The notes: a model not told the origin generated them from the sequence alone. A DNA stretch of 64,000 nt from Nonomuraea helvata (GCF_039535785.1 NZ_BAAAXV010000005.1:1178001-1242000); one strand, 5' to 3'. Positions 1 to 11,413 are shown, counted from the first letter of the stretch. Translations and numbers: made by a program.

Positions 1-246
1 CCCGCGGACTGGCGAAGCGTCGGGCTGGTCAGCGGCATCTTCCTGGCGTTCGCGGCGCTCCTGAACGTGGTCGGCTGGATCATCGGCGCGAGCCTGCTGT
101 TCTTCGGCCTGTCCGTGGTGCTGGGCGCCGAGCACAAGCTCCGGGCGGCCGTGGTCTCGGTGGTCATGGGGCTCGCCACGTACCTGCTGTTCGTCAAGGG
201 CCTCGGCGTGTCGCTCCCGGGCGGCCCGCTGGCGGGGGTGATCTAG
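1..246 (+). CDS. tctB: TctB-family transporter small membrane subunit (C-terminal part)
   Basis: Open from the first base and stopping at 244-246, this frame gives about 81 residues of strongly hydrophobic protein with two or three membrane segments. The family call rests mainly on position: it abuts tctA exactly (TAG followed at once by the GTG of tctA), the usual tctB-tctA arrangement. In tripartite tricarboxylate transporters TctB is the small membrane subunit that pairs with TctA and a periplasmic or lipoprotein binding protein TctC. The start and any tctC lie outside the window. Confidence 0.75.
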   Translation, partial: PADWRSVGLVSGIFLAFAALLNVVGWIIGASLLFFGLSVVLGAEHKLRAAVVSVVMGLATYLLFVKGLGVSLPGGPLAGVI

Positions 247-1755
<1,509 letters not shown>

Positions 1756-1785
1756 GCTCGGTCCGGCGACGCGCGATCACGCCGG

Positions 1786-3153
1786 TCACGCGAGCGACGT
1801 CGGAGACGGTTCCGCCGCGCCGGCGGAACCGCTCTCCACAGCGGGACCGCTCCCCGTGGCGGGACCGCTCTTCGCCGATCGTGGCGCGATCGCCAGCCCG
1901 GCGAGCGCCATGACGAGCGCGGCGGCGAACACCGCCCAGTAGCCCGACCCGGCGGCCGCGAACAGCGCGCCGGTGACGGCCACCGCCACCACCGAGAACA
2001 CCGACTCGCCCACCTGCAGCGCCGAGCTGTTCCTGCCCTGCTCCCCGGGCGCCGACAGCTCCAGTGTGAGGACCGACAGCGTCGGATACACCAGCCCGAT
2101 CCCGAACCCGGTGACGACCCACGCCGGGTACGCCAGCGCCACCGGCACCGCGGTGAACGTCACCGCGCCCATCAGCAGGATGCCGAGCGCGATCGCGGCC
2201 GAGCCGAGCCGCAGGTTCGTCATCTGGCTGAAGATCTCGCGTCCCTGCAGCCACGACGCGAACGACCACGTCAGGGAGCCGCCCATGAGGGCGAACCCGG
2301 CGGCCAGCGCGGACAGCCCGCGCTCCTCGATCAGCATGAGCGGCACCATCACCTCGGCCGCGAAGAACGCCCCGGCGGCCAGGCCGCGCAGCCCCACCAC
2401 GGCGGGCAGCCCGCGGACGGCACGCAGCGTGCCGGCGGGCAGCAGCCTGGGCAGCGCCACGGCCAGCACGGCCAGGCCCGCGATCAGGAGAGGCAGTCGC
2501 CCGTCGCTGCCGTACTGCATGAGCCCCGCCCCGACGGCGGTCACGGCCGCCCAGGCGACCTTGCCGGGCAGGCCGGGCGCAGGCTCGGCCTGCCCGCCGC
2601 TCAGCGGCTGCCCGGCCAGCCCCCGCAGCAGCACCAGGCCGCCGGCCACGGTCAGGATCGGCACCATCAGGAACACCCAGCGCCAGCCGAGCGTGTCGGT
2701 GACCACGCCCACGATGGCCGGCCCCACCATCGAGGGCACCACCCACGCCGTCGCGAACAGCGAGAAGATCTTGGGGTGCAGGCTCTCGGGATAGACCCGG
2801 GCCACCACCACGTACAACGCCACGCCGATCAGCGCACCGCCGAACCCCTGTAGGAACCGTCCGGCGATCAGCACCTCCATGCTCGGCGCCAGCCCCGCCA
2901 CCGTCAGCCCGCCGACGAACCCGGCCACGCCGGTCCACAGGGGCGCCAGAGGGCCGCGCACGTCGGCCCACCGGCCGCCGAGCACGGTCCCGATCACACT
3001 CGCGGCCATCGCGCCGCTGAACGCCAGCCCGTACAGCTCCAGCCCGCCGAGGTCCTTGGCCACGACCGGCATGGCGATGGCGACCGCCATGTACTCGAAG
3101 GCCACCAGCGACACCACCGCCACCAGGCCCGCCGTCAACGCACTCCTCGTCAT
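1786..3153 (-). CDS. MFS transporter (drug-efflux type)
   Basis: A 455-residue protein with about 12-14 predicted membrane helices and the MFS loop motif GGRWADVRGP after the second helix. It belongs to the major facilitator superfamily, and the layout suggests a proton-driven exporter of small molecules; the substrate is unknown. The C-terminus is a low-complexity Ser/Gly/Pro/Ala tail of about 30 residues. It is a single gene, convergent with tctA and back to back with the terminator region of gatB, with no regulator beside it. Confidence 0.85.
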   Translation of the reverse strand: MTRSALTAGLVAVVSLVAFEYMAVAIAMPVVAKDLGGLELYGLAFSGAMAASVIGTVLGGRWADVRGPLAPLWTGVAGFVGGLTVAGLAPSMEVLIAGRFLQGFGGALIGVALYVVVARVYPESLHPKIFSLFATAWVVPSMVGPAIVGVVTDTLGWRWVFLMVPILTVAGGLVLLRGLAGQPLSGGQAEPAPGLPGKVAWAAVTAVGAGLMQYGSDGRLPLLIAGLAVLAVALPRLLPAGTLRAVRGLPAVVGLRGLAAGAFFAAEVMVPLMLIEERGLSALAAGFALMGGSLTWSFASWLQGREIFSQMTNLRLGSAAIALGILLMGAVTFTAVPVALAYPAWVVTGFGIGLVYPTLSVLTLELSAPGEQGRNSSALQVGESVFSVVAVAVTGALFAAAGSGYWAVFAAALVMALAGLAIAPRSAKSGPATGSGPAVESGSAGAAEPSPTSLA

Positions 3154-3268
3154 GCGGCGAACCTACGGCCATCGGCCCCTGCCCACATCCAGCGGGGGTC
3201 CTACTTCGCCACCGGCAATTGGACCTAGGACCCCCATGGAGGTGCGTCCGCCGTACGACACAGCACGA

Positions 3269-3297
3269 AGGCCCCGCCACCCATGGCGGCGGGGCCT
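3269..3297 (-). terminator. GC-rich stem-loop after gatB
   Basis: Perfect 10-bp inverted repeat (AGGCCCCGCC at 3269-3278 and its complement at 3288-3297) with a 9-nt loop, starting 18 bp past the gatB stop. There is no real U tract, as is common in actinobacteria. It would end the gatCAB transcript and shield the MFS promoter region. Confidence 0.75.
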
Positions 3298-3314
3298 CCT
3301 TGCGACAGCAGCGA

Positions 3315-4808
3315 CTACTCGGAGACGCCCAGCTTCTCCAGGATCAGCTGGCGGGCGCGGGCCGCGTCGGCCTTGCCCCTGCTGGCCTTCATGACGCCGC
3401 CCACCAGGGCGCCCGCCGCGGCGATCTTGCCGGACCTGACCTTCTCGGCCGCGTCGGCGTTGTCGGCCAGAACCTGGTCGATGATCGCCAGCAGCTCGCC
3501 CTCGTCGCTGACGATCTGCAGCCCGCGCTTCTCGACCACCTCGTCGGGCGTGCCCTCACCGGCCAGCACGCCTTCGAGCACCTCGCGCGCCAGCTTGTCG
3601 TTGAGCGCGCCCGAGGCCACCAGCTCGGTCACCCTGGCGATCTGGGCCGGGGTGATGGGCAGGTCGGCCAGCGGGGTGCCGGTCTCGTTGGAGCGCCTGG
3701 CGAGCTCGCCCATCCACCACTTGCGCGCGTCCGCCGCCGGGGCGCCCGCCGCGACCGTGGCCTCGACCAGCTCGATGGCGTCAGCGTTGTGCATGGCCTG
3801 CATGTCGAGGTCGGACAGCCCCCACTCGGCCTGCAGCCGCTTGCGCTTGACCGACGGCAGCTCGGGCAGCGCCGCCTTCAGCTCGGCCACCCAGGCGGGG
3901 TCGGGCTCGATCGGCACCAGGTCGGGCTCGGGGAAGTAGCGGTAGTCCTGCGCCTCCTCCTTGGACCGGCCGGACGTGGTGGTGCCGGTGTCCTCGTGGA
4001 AGTGCCGGGTCTCCTGGATGATCTTCCCGCCGTCGGCCAGGACGGCCGCCTGCCGCTCGATCTCGCTCCGCACGGCCCGCTCGACGCTGCGCAGCGAGTT
4101 GACGTTCTTGGTCTCCGTACGGGTGCCCCACTCGGACGAGCCGCGCGGCATGAGCGACACGTTGACGTCGCAGCGCAGCGAGCCCTCCTCCATGCGCACG
4201 TCGGAGACGCCGAGCGAGCGCATGATCTCGCGCAGCTCGGTGACGTACGCCTTGGCCACCTCGGGCGCGAGCCGGTCGGTGCCGGGGATGGGCTTGGTCA
4301 CGATCTCGACCAGCGGGATGCCCGCGCGGTTGTAGTCGACGATCGAGTAGTCGGCCCCGTGGATGCGCCCGGTCGCGCCGCCCACGTGGGTGGACTTGCC
4401 GGTGTCCTCCTCCAGGTGGACCCGCTCGATGCCGATCCGCACGATCGTGCCCTCGACCTCGACGTCGAGGTAGCCGTCGAAGCAGAGCGGCTCGTCGTAC
4501 TGCGAGATCTGGTAGTTCTTCGGCATGTCCGGATAGAAGTAGTTCTTCCGGGCGAAGCGGCACCACTCGGCGATCGAGCAGTTCAGCGCCAGGCCGATGC
4601 GGATGGTGGACTCGATGGCCATGGCGTTGGCCACCGGCAGCGATCCGGGCAGCGCCAGGCAGGTCGGGCAGACCTGCGTGTTGGGCGGCGCGCCGAAGGC
4701 GGTCCTGCACCCGCAGAACATCTTCGACGCGGTGCCCAGCTCGACGTGCGTCTCCAGGCCGAGCACCGGCTCGAACCGGTCGAGCGCTTCGTCATAGACC
4801 ATGGTCAT
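3315..4808 (-). CDS. gatB: Asp-tRNA(Asn)/Glu-tRNA(Gln) amidotransferase subunit B
   Basis: This 497-residue protein has the standard GatB length. It shows the N-terminal GatB cradle sequence (FEPVLGLETHVELGT), a Cys-rich zinc site (CGCR...CPTCLALPG), and a C-terminal helical GatB/Yqey tail used for tRNA recognition. GatB binds the misacylated tRNA and activates the side-chain carboxylate for amidation by ammonia from GatA. The ATG at 4808 overlaps the gatA stop by ATGA, so translation is coupled; the open frame continues upstream inside gatA but is not coding there. The second Met (residue 3) is an alternative start. Confidence 0.96.
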   Translation of the reverse strand: MTMVYDEALDRFEPVLGLETHVELGTASKMFCGCRTAFGAPPNTQVCPTCLALPGSLPVANAMAIESTIRIGLALNCSIAEWCRFARKNYFYPDMPKNYQISQYDEPLCFDGYLDVEVEGTIVRIGIERVHLEEDTGKSTHVGGATGRIHGADYSIVDYNRAGIPLVEIVTKPIPGTDRLAPEVAKAYVTELREIMRSLGVSDVRMEEGSLRCDVNVSLMPRGSSEWGTRTETKNVNSLRSVERAVRSEIERQAAVLADGGKIIQETRHFHEDTGTTTSGRSKEEAQDYRYFPEPDLVPIEPDPAWVAELKAALPELPSVKRKRLQAEWGLSDLDMQAMHNADAIELVEATVAAGAPAADARKWWMGELARRSNETGTPLADLPITPAQIARVTELVASGALNDKLAREVLEGVLAGEGTPDEVVEKRGLQIVSDEGELLAIIDQVLADNADAAEKVRSGKIAAAGALVGGVMKASRGKADAARARQLILEKLGVSE

Positions 4809-6295
4809 AGCGACGGGGCCTCCTTCAGCAGCGGGCCGCCCCAGCGGCTCTCCAGGGCCTTCTCGACGGCGGCGCCGACGCGGTAGCAGCGGTCGTCGGC
4901 GAGGACCGGTGCCATGATCTGCAGGCCGACCGGCAGGTTGTCCTCGTCGGCCAGGCCGACCGGCACCGACATGGCCGCGTTGCCCGCCAGGTTGGACGGG
5001 ATGGTGCACAGGTCGGCGAGGTACATCGCGATCGGGTCGTCGGTGCGCTCGCCGATCGAGAACGCCGTGGTCGGCGTGGTCGGCGACACCAGGACGTCCA
5101 CCTGCTGGTAGGCGGCCTCGAACTCCCGGGAGATGACCGTGCGGACCTTCTGCGCCTGGCCGTAGTAGGCGTCGTAGTAGCCGCTCGACAGCGCGTACGT
5201 GCCGAGCATGATGCGCCGCTTGACCTCGGCGCCGAACCCGGCGGCCCTGGTCAGCGCCATGACCTCCTCGGCGCTGCGGGTGCCGTCGTCGCCGACGCGC
5301 AGGCCGTAGCGCATGGCGTCGAAGCGCGCCAGATTGGACGAGCACTCCGACGGCGCGATCAGGTAGTACGCGGGCAGCGCGGTCGTGAACGACGGGCAGG
5401 AGAGCTCGACGACCTTGGCCCCGAGCGACTCGAGGAGCTGGACGGCCTCGTGGTAGCGGGCCAGCACGCCGGCCTGGTAGCCCTCGCCGGCGAGCTCCTT
5501 GACGACGCCGATCCGCATGCCGGCGATGTCGGGGTTCTTGGCGGCCTCGACCACGCTCGGCACGGGCGCGTCGACCGAGGTGGAGTCCATCGGGTCGTGC
5601 CCGGAGAACGCCTCGTGCAGCAGCGCCGCGTCGAGCACGTTACGGGCGAACGGGCCCGGCGTGTCGAGCGAGCTGGCGAACGCGATGAGCCCGTAACGGG
5701 ACGAGCCACCGTACGTCGGCTTCATGCCCACGATCCCGGTCACCGAGGCGGGCTGCCGGATGGAGCCGCCCGTGTCGGTGCCCGTGGACAGCGGCGCCTC
5801 GTACGCGGCCACGGCGGCGCTCGAGCCGCCCGACGAGCCGCCCGGCACCTTGGACAGGTCCCACGGGTTGCGGGTGACCTGGTAGGCGGAGTTTTCCGTG
5901 GAGGAGCCCATGGCGAACTCGTCCAGGTTCGTCTTGCCGAGGAAGACCAGCCCGGCCTCGCGCAGCCGCGCGGTGACGGTCGCGTCGTACGGCGGGCGCC
6001 AGCCCTCGAGGATCTTGGACGCGGCCGTCGTGGGCATGTCGCGCGTGGCGAAGATGTCCTTGTGCGCGATCGGCACGCCGGCCAGCGGCCCGAGCTTCTC
6101 GCCCGCCCGCAGCCTGGCGTCGACGGCCCGCGCCTGCTCCAGCGTCGTCTCGCGATCGACGTGGAGGAACGCCTGGATCTTGGGCTCCACCTCGGCCATG
6201 CGGTCGAGGTGCGCCTCGGCCACCTCGACGGCCGACACCTCGCCACCGGCGATCAACGATCCCAGCTCGGCGGCGGTCTTACGGATCAGGCTCAT
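4805..6295 (-). CDS. gatA: Asp-tRNA(Asn)/Glu-tRNA(Gln) amidotransferase subunit A
   Basis: This 496-residue amidase-signature enzyme frees ammonia from glutamine for the GatCAB complex. The Ser-cisSer-Lys triad elements are visible: the Lys in the AHKDIF segment, the Gly/Ser-rich GGSSGGSSAAVAA loop, and TGTDTGGSIRQPAS carrying the nucleophile. It lies between gatC (67-bp gap) and gatB (4-bp overlap) in the usual gatC-gatA-gatB order. Actinobacteria commonly need GatCAB to make Gln-tRNA(Gln). The operon looks intact. Confidence 0.96.
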   Translation of the reverse strand: MSLIRKTAAELGSLIAGGEVSAVEVAEAHLDRMAEVEPKIQAFLHVDRETTLEQARAVDARLRAGEKLGPLAGVPIAHKDIFATRDMPTTAASKILEGWRPPYDATVTARLREAGLVFLGKTNLDEFAMGSSTENSAYQVTRNPWDLSKVPGGSSGGSSAAVAAYEAPLSTGTDTGGSIRQPASVTGIVGMKPTYGGSSRYGLIAFASSLDTPGPFARNVLDAALLHEAFSGHDPMDSTSVDAPVPSVVEAAKNPDIAGMRIGVVKELAGEGYQAGVLARYHEAVQLLESLGAKVVELSCPSFTTALPAYYLIAPSECSSNLARFDAMRYGLRVGDDGTRSAEEVMALTRAAGFGAEVKRRIMLGTYALSSGYYDAYYGQAQKVRTVISREFEAAYQQVDVLVSPTTPTTAFSIGERTDDPIAMYLADLCTIPSNLAGNAAMSVPVGLADEDNLPVGLQIMAPVLADDRCYRVGAAVEKALESRWGGPLLKEAPSL

Positions 6296-6362
6296 GAGCC
6301 CTCCTTCGTCGGGCGCATGAGCCTGACAAGGCTGTGCTTGATTGTTCGCTCGCTGCGCTCGC

Positions 6363-6662
6363 TCATGCCTCCTCCCCGAGGATGCGCGGCACCCGGAAGC
6401 GGTCGTCCTCGACGGCGGGCGCGCCGGAGAGCGCCTGGTCGGGCGTCAGGGACTGTCGCACCTCGTCGGCACGGAAGACATTGGTCAGCGGAAGCGCGTG
6501 CGACGAAGGCGGCACATCCTCGGCGGCGACCTCAGCCACCTTCGCGACCGCCTCGATGATGGCATCGAGTTGGGTGGCGTAGTGGTCGAGCTCGTCGTCG
6601 GTGAGCGCCAGCCTGGACAACCGGGCCAGGTGTGCGACCTCGTCGCGGGTTATGGCGGACAT
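6363..6662 (-). CDS. gatC: Asp-tRNA(Asn)/Glu-tRNA(Gln) amidotransferase subunit C
   Basis: This 99-residue protein is the small subunit that wraps the GatA-GatB interface. The N-terminal MSAITRDEVAHLARLSRLAL and the later DVPPSSHALPLTNVFRAD segment are typical of GatC. I start it at the ATG at 6662 because the family begins right at that Met; the upstream open frame has no homology. It is the first gene of the gatCAB operon. The sequence around its stop contains a GCGAGCG-CA-GCGAGCG repeat (about 6345-6365). Confidence 0.95.
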   Translation of the reverse strand: MSAITRDEVAHLARLSRLALTDDELDHYATQLDAIIEAVAKVAEVAAEDVPPSSHALPLTNVFRADEVRQSLTPDQALSGAPAVEDDRFRVPRILGEEA

Positions 6663-6845
6663 GAGTCGTTGAACCCGTTTCGTGGATGGAGTCTTTGGAC
6701 AATGCCATCCTAGGGGGCTTGACCCAGCGCGCCCGAACCCATTAACCGCGTCAACCACGGCAGGCTCGCCGTGCAGCCGGATGCCCGTGCTGTCCGGGCC
6801 TCAGGCCGAGCGGCCGGCCTCGGGCCGGTGGCGCCGTCCCCGGTC

Positions 6846-8918
6846 TCAGGCCGAGCGGCTGACCTCGGGCCGGTAGCTGTACTCGATGCCGGGTCCCGCG
6901 CCCGCGTGCTCCCTGAGCCAGACCGTGGCGTCGGCGGCGGCCATGGGTCGCCCGAACAGCCACCCCTGCCCCATGTCGCACCCCATTTCCGCCAGCCTCA
7001 TCGCCACCTCGTCCGACTCCACGCCCTCCGCGACCGAGCGCAGGCCGAGCGAGCGGACCAGGTCGACGATCGAGCGGACGATCCGGTCGTCGTCCTCCGA
7101 CTCGGCGATCCGGCGTACGAACGAGGCGTCGATCTTGACTTCGGACACCGCCAGGCGCTGGAGCCTGATGAGCGAGGAGTAGCCGGTGCCGAAGTCGTCG
7201 AGCGCCAGCGGCACGCCCAGCGTGGCCAGGGCCTTGATCGTCTCCTGGGTGTACGCCTGGTCGCCCGTCAGGATGCGCTCGGTCACCTCGAGCTGGATGG
7301 CCCCGGGCGGCAGCCCGTAGTCGGCCAGGCCCTCTTCCAGCCGCTCCGGCAGGGCCGAGTCGAGCAGGTCACGGGCCGAGATGTTGACGGAGATCGGCAC
7401 CCGCATCCCCTGGTGCCACCAGCGGGCGCCCTGCTCGAGCGCCGCCTCGATGACGTACGCCGTGAGCGGCCGCATCAGGTACGACTGCTCGGCCAGCGGC
7501 ACGAACTCCGACGGCGCGATCGGCCCGCGCACCGGGTGGTGCCAGCGCAGCAGGGCCTCGACCCCCTGCACGGCGCCCGTCTCCAGGCTGACCTTGGGCT
7601 GGAAGTGCAGGCGGAGCTCGCGGCTGTCGATCGCGCGGCGCAGGTCGCCGAGCAGGTTGAGGCGCTCAGGCGAGTTGCGGTCCTTGTCCGGCTGGTAGAG
7701 CTCCACACCGCTGCGCCCCTCCTTCGCCAGGTACATGGCCACGTCGGCCCGCTGCAGGAGCAGCTCGAAATCGGGTGCGTGGTCCGGATAGAGGGCGATC
7801 CCCACGGATCCGTCCACGTCGAAGGTCATGCCCTCCAGCCGGACCGGCTCGGTCAGCGCCGCACGCAGCCGCGCCGCGACCTCCCTGGCCGCGTGCGCGT
7901 CCCTGATCGAGGGCAGCAGCACCGCGAACTCGTCGCCGCCCAGCCGTGCCACGACGTCGCCCGGCCGTACGGAATGGGTGAGCCGGTGCGCGACCATCTG
8001 CAGCAACCGGTCGCCCACCGGATGCCCCATCGTGTCGTTGACCTCCTTGAACCGGTCGAGGTCGAGCAGGAACAGGCCGACCCGGTCCTCCTGCCTGGCC
8101 TCGGCCAGCGCCTCCTCCGTGCTGACGATGAGCATCTTGCGGTTGGGCAGGCCGGTCAGCTCGTCGTGCAGGGCCTGGTGGTCACGGCGCATGGAGAGCG
8201 TGGCGGTGAAGTAGACGGCGGTGAGCGGGGCGACGAACAGGGGCACCAGGCCGGGCGAGTGCTCCATGACCACGACGACCAGGGGCGCCAGGCCGAGCAG
8301 CCCGGCGTACACGAGGGCCTGCGGGCCCACCGTGGCCTTGAGCACCCGCGCGATCGAACGCCGCTCGTGCAGCGCGACCGCGCCGCACACGAGGGTGGCC
8401 CTGGTGGCGAAGTACGCGACCCCGGCCAGCGCGATGGCCGGCAGGTCGCCGCCGCCCGGCACCCAGGGCACGGCCGGGCTCGGCACGATGCCGAACAGCC
8501 CCAGCACCACGGCCGCCGCGGTGAGCGCGAGCGTCGACTGCGCGATGTTGAACATGATCCGATGCCACGACTTGCGCGTCACCACCCCGTTCATGGCGAC
8601 GGCGACGGCCTGCATCAGCACCGCGACGGGCAGCCCGTAGTGCAGCAGCACGGCGAAGGTGAACATCGTGGACGGGTACGTGCCGCCCACCGCGGTGGCC
8701 GAGGACACCATCACGGGCCTCAGCTCGCCCAGGATCGTCAGCACCGACAGCATCCAGAACAGCGACGTGCGGGCAAGCCCCAGCAGCCCGGCTGCGTCCA
8801 GCCTGAGCATGGCCACCACGAGCGCGGTGAAGCCGATCACGGTTATGCCCGCGAGGAACGCCCACAGCGGCGTGCCGACGCGTGGTCCGGTATCGCGGGT
8901 GTCGGTTGGGCCAGTCAT
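6846..8918 (-). CDS. Membrane GGDEF-EAL domain protein (cyclic di-GMP turnover)
   Basis: This protein of about 690 residues has an N-terminal block of about eight membrane helices, then a GGDEF domain with an intact LGGDEFAVLL active-site motif, then an EAL domain with EALLRW and DDFGTGYSSL. GGDEF domains make c-di-GMP and EAL domains hydrolyse it; both look catalytically competent, so the net activity is unclear. The membrane part resembles a MASE-type sensor. I chose the ATG at 8918 because the upstream in-frame stretch is rich in rare codons, including TTA. It stands alone, downstream of the ligA terminator. Confidence 0.92.
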   Translation of the reverse strand: MTGPTDTRDTGPRVGTPLWAFLAGITVIGFTALVVAMLRLDAAGLLGLARTSLFWMLSVLTILGELRPVMVSSATAVGGTYPSTMFTFAVLLHYGLPVAVLMQAVAVAMNGVVTRKSWHRIMFNIAQSTLALTAAAVVLGLFGIVPSPAVPWVPGGGDLPAIALAGVAYFATRATLVCGAVALHERRSIARVLKATVGPQALVYAGLLGLAPLVVVVMEHSPGLVPLFVAPLTAVYFTATLSMRRDHQALHDELTGLPNRKMLIVSTEEALAEARQEDRVGLFLLDLDRFKEVNDTMGHPVGDRLLQMVAHRLTHSVRPGDVVARLGGDEFAVLLPSIRDAHAAREVAARLRAALTEPVRLEGMTFDVDGSVGIALYPDHAPDFELLLQRADVAMYLAKEGRSGVELYQPDKDRNSPERLNLLGDLRRAIDSRELRLHFQPKVSLETGAVQGVEALLRWHHPVRGPIAPSEFVPLAEQSYLMRPLTAYVIEAALEQGARWWHQGMRVPISVNISARDLLDSALPERLEEGLADYGLPPGAIQLEVTERILTGDQAYTQETIKALATLGVPLALDDFGTGYSSLIRLQRLAVSEVKIDASFVRRIAESEDDDRIVRSIVDLVRSLGLRSVAEGVESDEVAMRLAEMGCDMGQGWLFGRPMAAADATVWLREHAGAGPGIEYSYRPEVSRSA

Positions 8919-9195
8919 CGGTAACAGAACCCCCATTAGGTCACTATGGGAGGGTACGACCTTCACCCCACTTCGCGAAACCAAGCGCGTACGTTCCGTC
9001 ACTTCTCCTTTCCGACATATACCCAAAAACCACCCTCAGTAGCAAACCGCACACGCTGCCGTCACGGTGCGGCCCCTCGAACGGCACACCTCAGCCACAC
9101 CTCGCCACGGCACCGCGCGGTGCGCCGACCCCCGCTGCCGGCGCCGCACGTCATGCACCGGCAGAGCACCGCACACCAGCGCCGGGAAAGGGAAT

Positions 9196-9221
9196 CTCGG
9201 CCGCCGGCACCGGCGGCCGAG
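9196..9221 (-). terminator. Strong stem-loop after ligA
   Basis: Perfect 12-bp inverted repeat (CTCGGCCGCCGG at 9196-9207 and its complement at 9210-9221) separated by 2 nt, beginning 2 bp past the ligA stop. It is the likely ligA terminator and separates it from the GGDEF-EAL gene about 280 bp further on. Confidence 0.8.
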
Positions 9222-9223
9222 CG

Positions 9224-11413
9224 TCAGGCCTCCGGGGTGATCGCGGCCGCGGCCGCCGCCTCCGGGCCGTCCTTCAGGAGGAGCTCGAACCCGGCCCCGT
9301 CCAGGATCGGCACCGCAAGGCTCACCGCCTTGTCGTACTTGGACCCCGCGTTCTCCCCTGCCACCAGGAACGACGTCTTCTTGGACACCGACCCCGACAC
9401 CTTCCCGCCCCGGCTGGTGAGCGCGTCGGAGGCCGAGTCGCGGGTGTAGCCCTCGAGCGTCCCCGTCACCACGAACGTCAGCCCCGCGAGGGTCTGCGGC
9501 CCCTTCTCCGGCGCGGGCTCATCCTCCATGCGCACCCCGGCGGCCCGCCACCGTTCGATGATCTCGCGGTGCCAGTCGACGGAGAACCACTCCCGGACCG
9601 TGGCCGCGACCCGGGGCCCGATGCCCTCGACGGCGGCCAGCTCCTCCTCCGAGGCGTTCATGATGCGGTCGATCGACCGCATCTCGTCGGCCAGCGCACG
9701 CGCGGTGGGCGGGCCGATGTGGCGGATGGAGAGGGCGACCAGCAACTGCGCGAGCGGCACCTGCTTGGCCCGCTCCAGCTCCTCCATGAGCTGCAGCGCG
9801 TTCTGGCTGGGCTTGCCGTCGATGTTGGAGAAGAAGGTGACGACCTTCTCCTCCCCCGTCTTGGGGTCGATCTTGGGCAGGCCGGTGTCCTGGTCGCGCA
9901 CCACCGACTTGATCGGCAGCAACTGCTCCAGCGTCAGGTCGAACAGGTCAGCCTCGGTGCGGACCACGGGCTCCTGGGGCGGCAGCGGCTGGGTGAGCGC
10001 GGTGGCCGCGACGTAGCCGAGCCCGTCGATGTCGAGCGCGCGCCGCCCGGCCGCGAAGAAGATGCGCTCGCGGATCTGGGCGGGACAGCCGCGCGCGTTG
10101 GGGCAGCGCAGGTCGGCGTCGCCCTCCTTCTCGTACGCCAGCAAGGTGCCGCACTCCGGGCAGTGGGTCGGCATGACGAACTCGCGCTCCGACCCGTCGC
10201 GCAGCGGCGCGACCGGCCCGACGATCTCGGGGATGACGTCGCCCGCCTTGCGCAGCACCACGGTGTCGCCGATGAGCACGCCCTTCTTGACCACGATGGC
10301 GGCGTTGTGGAGGGTGGCCCGCTCGACGGTCGAGCCCGCCACGACCACGGGCTCCATCACCGCGTACGGCGTCACGCGCCCCGTGCGGCCGACGCCCACC
10401 TGGATGTCGAGCAGCTTGGTGTTGACCTCTTCCGGCGGGTACTTGTACGCGATCGCCCACCGCGGCGCCCGCGACGTGGAGCCCAGCTCCCGCTGCGTGC
10501 GGAAGTCGTCGACCTTCACCACCACGCCGTCGATCTCGTACGCGGGATCGTGCCGGTGCACCCGGTAGTGCTCGATGAACTCGTTGATCTCCGTCAGCCC
10601 CGGCAGCACCTTGAACAGGTCGCTGACCGGCAGCCCGAACTCCCGCAGCCGGTCGTAGACCTCGGACTGCGCCTTCGGCACGGGCGAGCCCTCCCAGATG
10701 CCGATGCCGTGCACCAGCATCCGCAGCGGGCGCTGGGCCGTGATGCGCGGGTCCTTCTGCCGCAGCGTGCCCGCCGCGGAGTTGCGCGGGTTGGCGAACG
10801 GCGGCTTGCCCTGCTCGACGAGCTGCTCGTTGAGCTTCTTGAAGTCCTCGACCGGGATGTAGACCTCACCGCGCACCTCGACCAGGCTGGGAATGTCGTC
10901 ACCCTTGAGCCGGTGGGGGACGCCCTTGATCGTGCGGACGTTGGCCGTCACGTCGTCGCCCGTGCGCCCGTCGCCACGGGTCGCGCCCCGCTCCAGCTTG
11001 CCGTCGCGGTAGACCAGCGCGATCGCCAGCCCGTCGATCTTCAGCTCGCAGAGGTACGGCCCCGGGTCGCCCTCGGCCAGCCGCTCGGCCCGCTGCATCC
11101 AGGCGGCCATGTCGGCCTCGTTGAAGGCGTTGTCGAGGCTCTCCATCCGGTTGAGGTGCTGCACCTTGGCGAAATCGCCCGAGACCGGCGCGCCCACCTT
11201 CTGTGTGGGCGAGTCGGGCGTCTGGAGCGTGGGATGCGCCTCCTCCAGCGCCAGCAGCTCCTTGAACCACCCGTCGAACTGGGCGTCGCTGACCGTGGGC
11301 TGGTCGAGCACGTAGTAGCGCCAGCGAGCGTCCTCGACCAGCTCGCTCAGCTCGGCATGCCGCTTGAGCGCGGCCACCGGCACTCCCGCCACCTCGGCGC
11401 CAGGCTCACTCAC
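9224..11413 (-). CDS. ligA: NAD+-dependent DNA ligase LigA
   Basis: This 729-residue protein has the full LigA layout. The adenylation domain carries the active-site lysine in CELKIDGLAIALVY and is followed by an OB fold. Next come a Cys4 zinc finger (CPECGTLLAY...CPNARGC), a helix-hairpin-helix domain (DIDGLG and AVEGIGPRVAATV) and a C-terminal BRCT domain (LAGLTFVVTGTLEGYTRD). It seals nicks during replication and repair. The zinc finger-HhH linker is somewhat extended, with a charged stretch around QDTGLPKIDPKTGEEKVV. It sits between a small secreted-protein gene upstream and a strong terminator. Confidence 0.97.
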   Translation of the reverse strand: MSEPGAEVAGVPVAALKRHAELSELVEDARWRYYVLDQPTVSDAQFDGWFKELLALEEAHPTLQTPDSPTQKVGAPVSGDFAKVQHLNRMESLDNAFNEADMAAWMQRAERLAEGDPGPYLCELKIDGLAIALVYRDGKLERGATRGDGRTGDDVTANVRTIKGVPHRLKGDDIPSLVEVRGEVYIPVEDFKKLNEQLVEQGKPPFANPRNSAAGTLRQKDPRITAQRPLRMLVHGIGIWEGSPVPKAQSEVYDRLREFGLPVSDLFKVLPGLTEINEFIEHYRVHRHDPAYEIDGVVVKVDDFRTQRELGSTSRAPRWAIAYKYPPEEVNTKLLDIQVGVGRTGRVTPYAVMEPVVVAGSTVERATLHNAAIVVKKGVLIGDTVVLRKAGDVIPEIVGPVAPLRDGSEREFVMPTHCPECGTLLAYEKEGDADLRCPNARGCPAQIRERIFFAAGRRALDIDGLGYVAATALTQPLPPQEPVVRTEADLFDLTLEQLLPIKSVVRDQDTGLPKIDPKTGEEKVVTFFSNIDGKPSQNALQLMEELERAKQVPLAQLLVALSIRHIGPPTARALADEMRSIDRIMNASEEELAAVEGIGPRVAATVREWFSVDWHREIIERWRAAGVRMEDEPAPEKGPQTLAGLTFVVTGTLEGYTRDSASDALTSRGGKVSGSVSKKTSFLVAGENAGSKYDKAVSLAVPILDGAGFELLLKDGPEAAAAAAITPEA

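Noticed and set aside
6344..6366. Mobile REP-like element at the gatC stop
   Set aside because: The GCGAGCG-CA-GCGAGCG string is a short direct repeat common in actinobacterial DNA; no second copy elsewhere in the window supports an element.
6771..8924. A 717-codon open frame antisense to the GGDEF-EAL gene
   Set aside because: Low-complexity translation and complete overlap with a clear two-domain gene.
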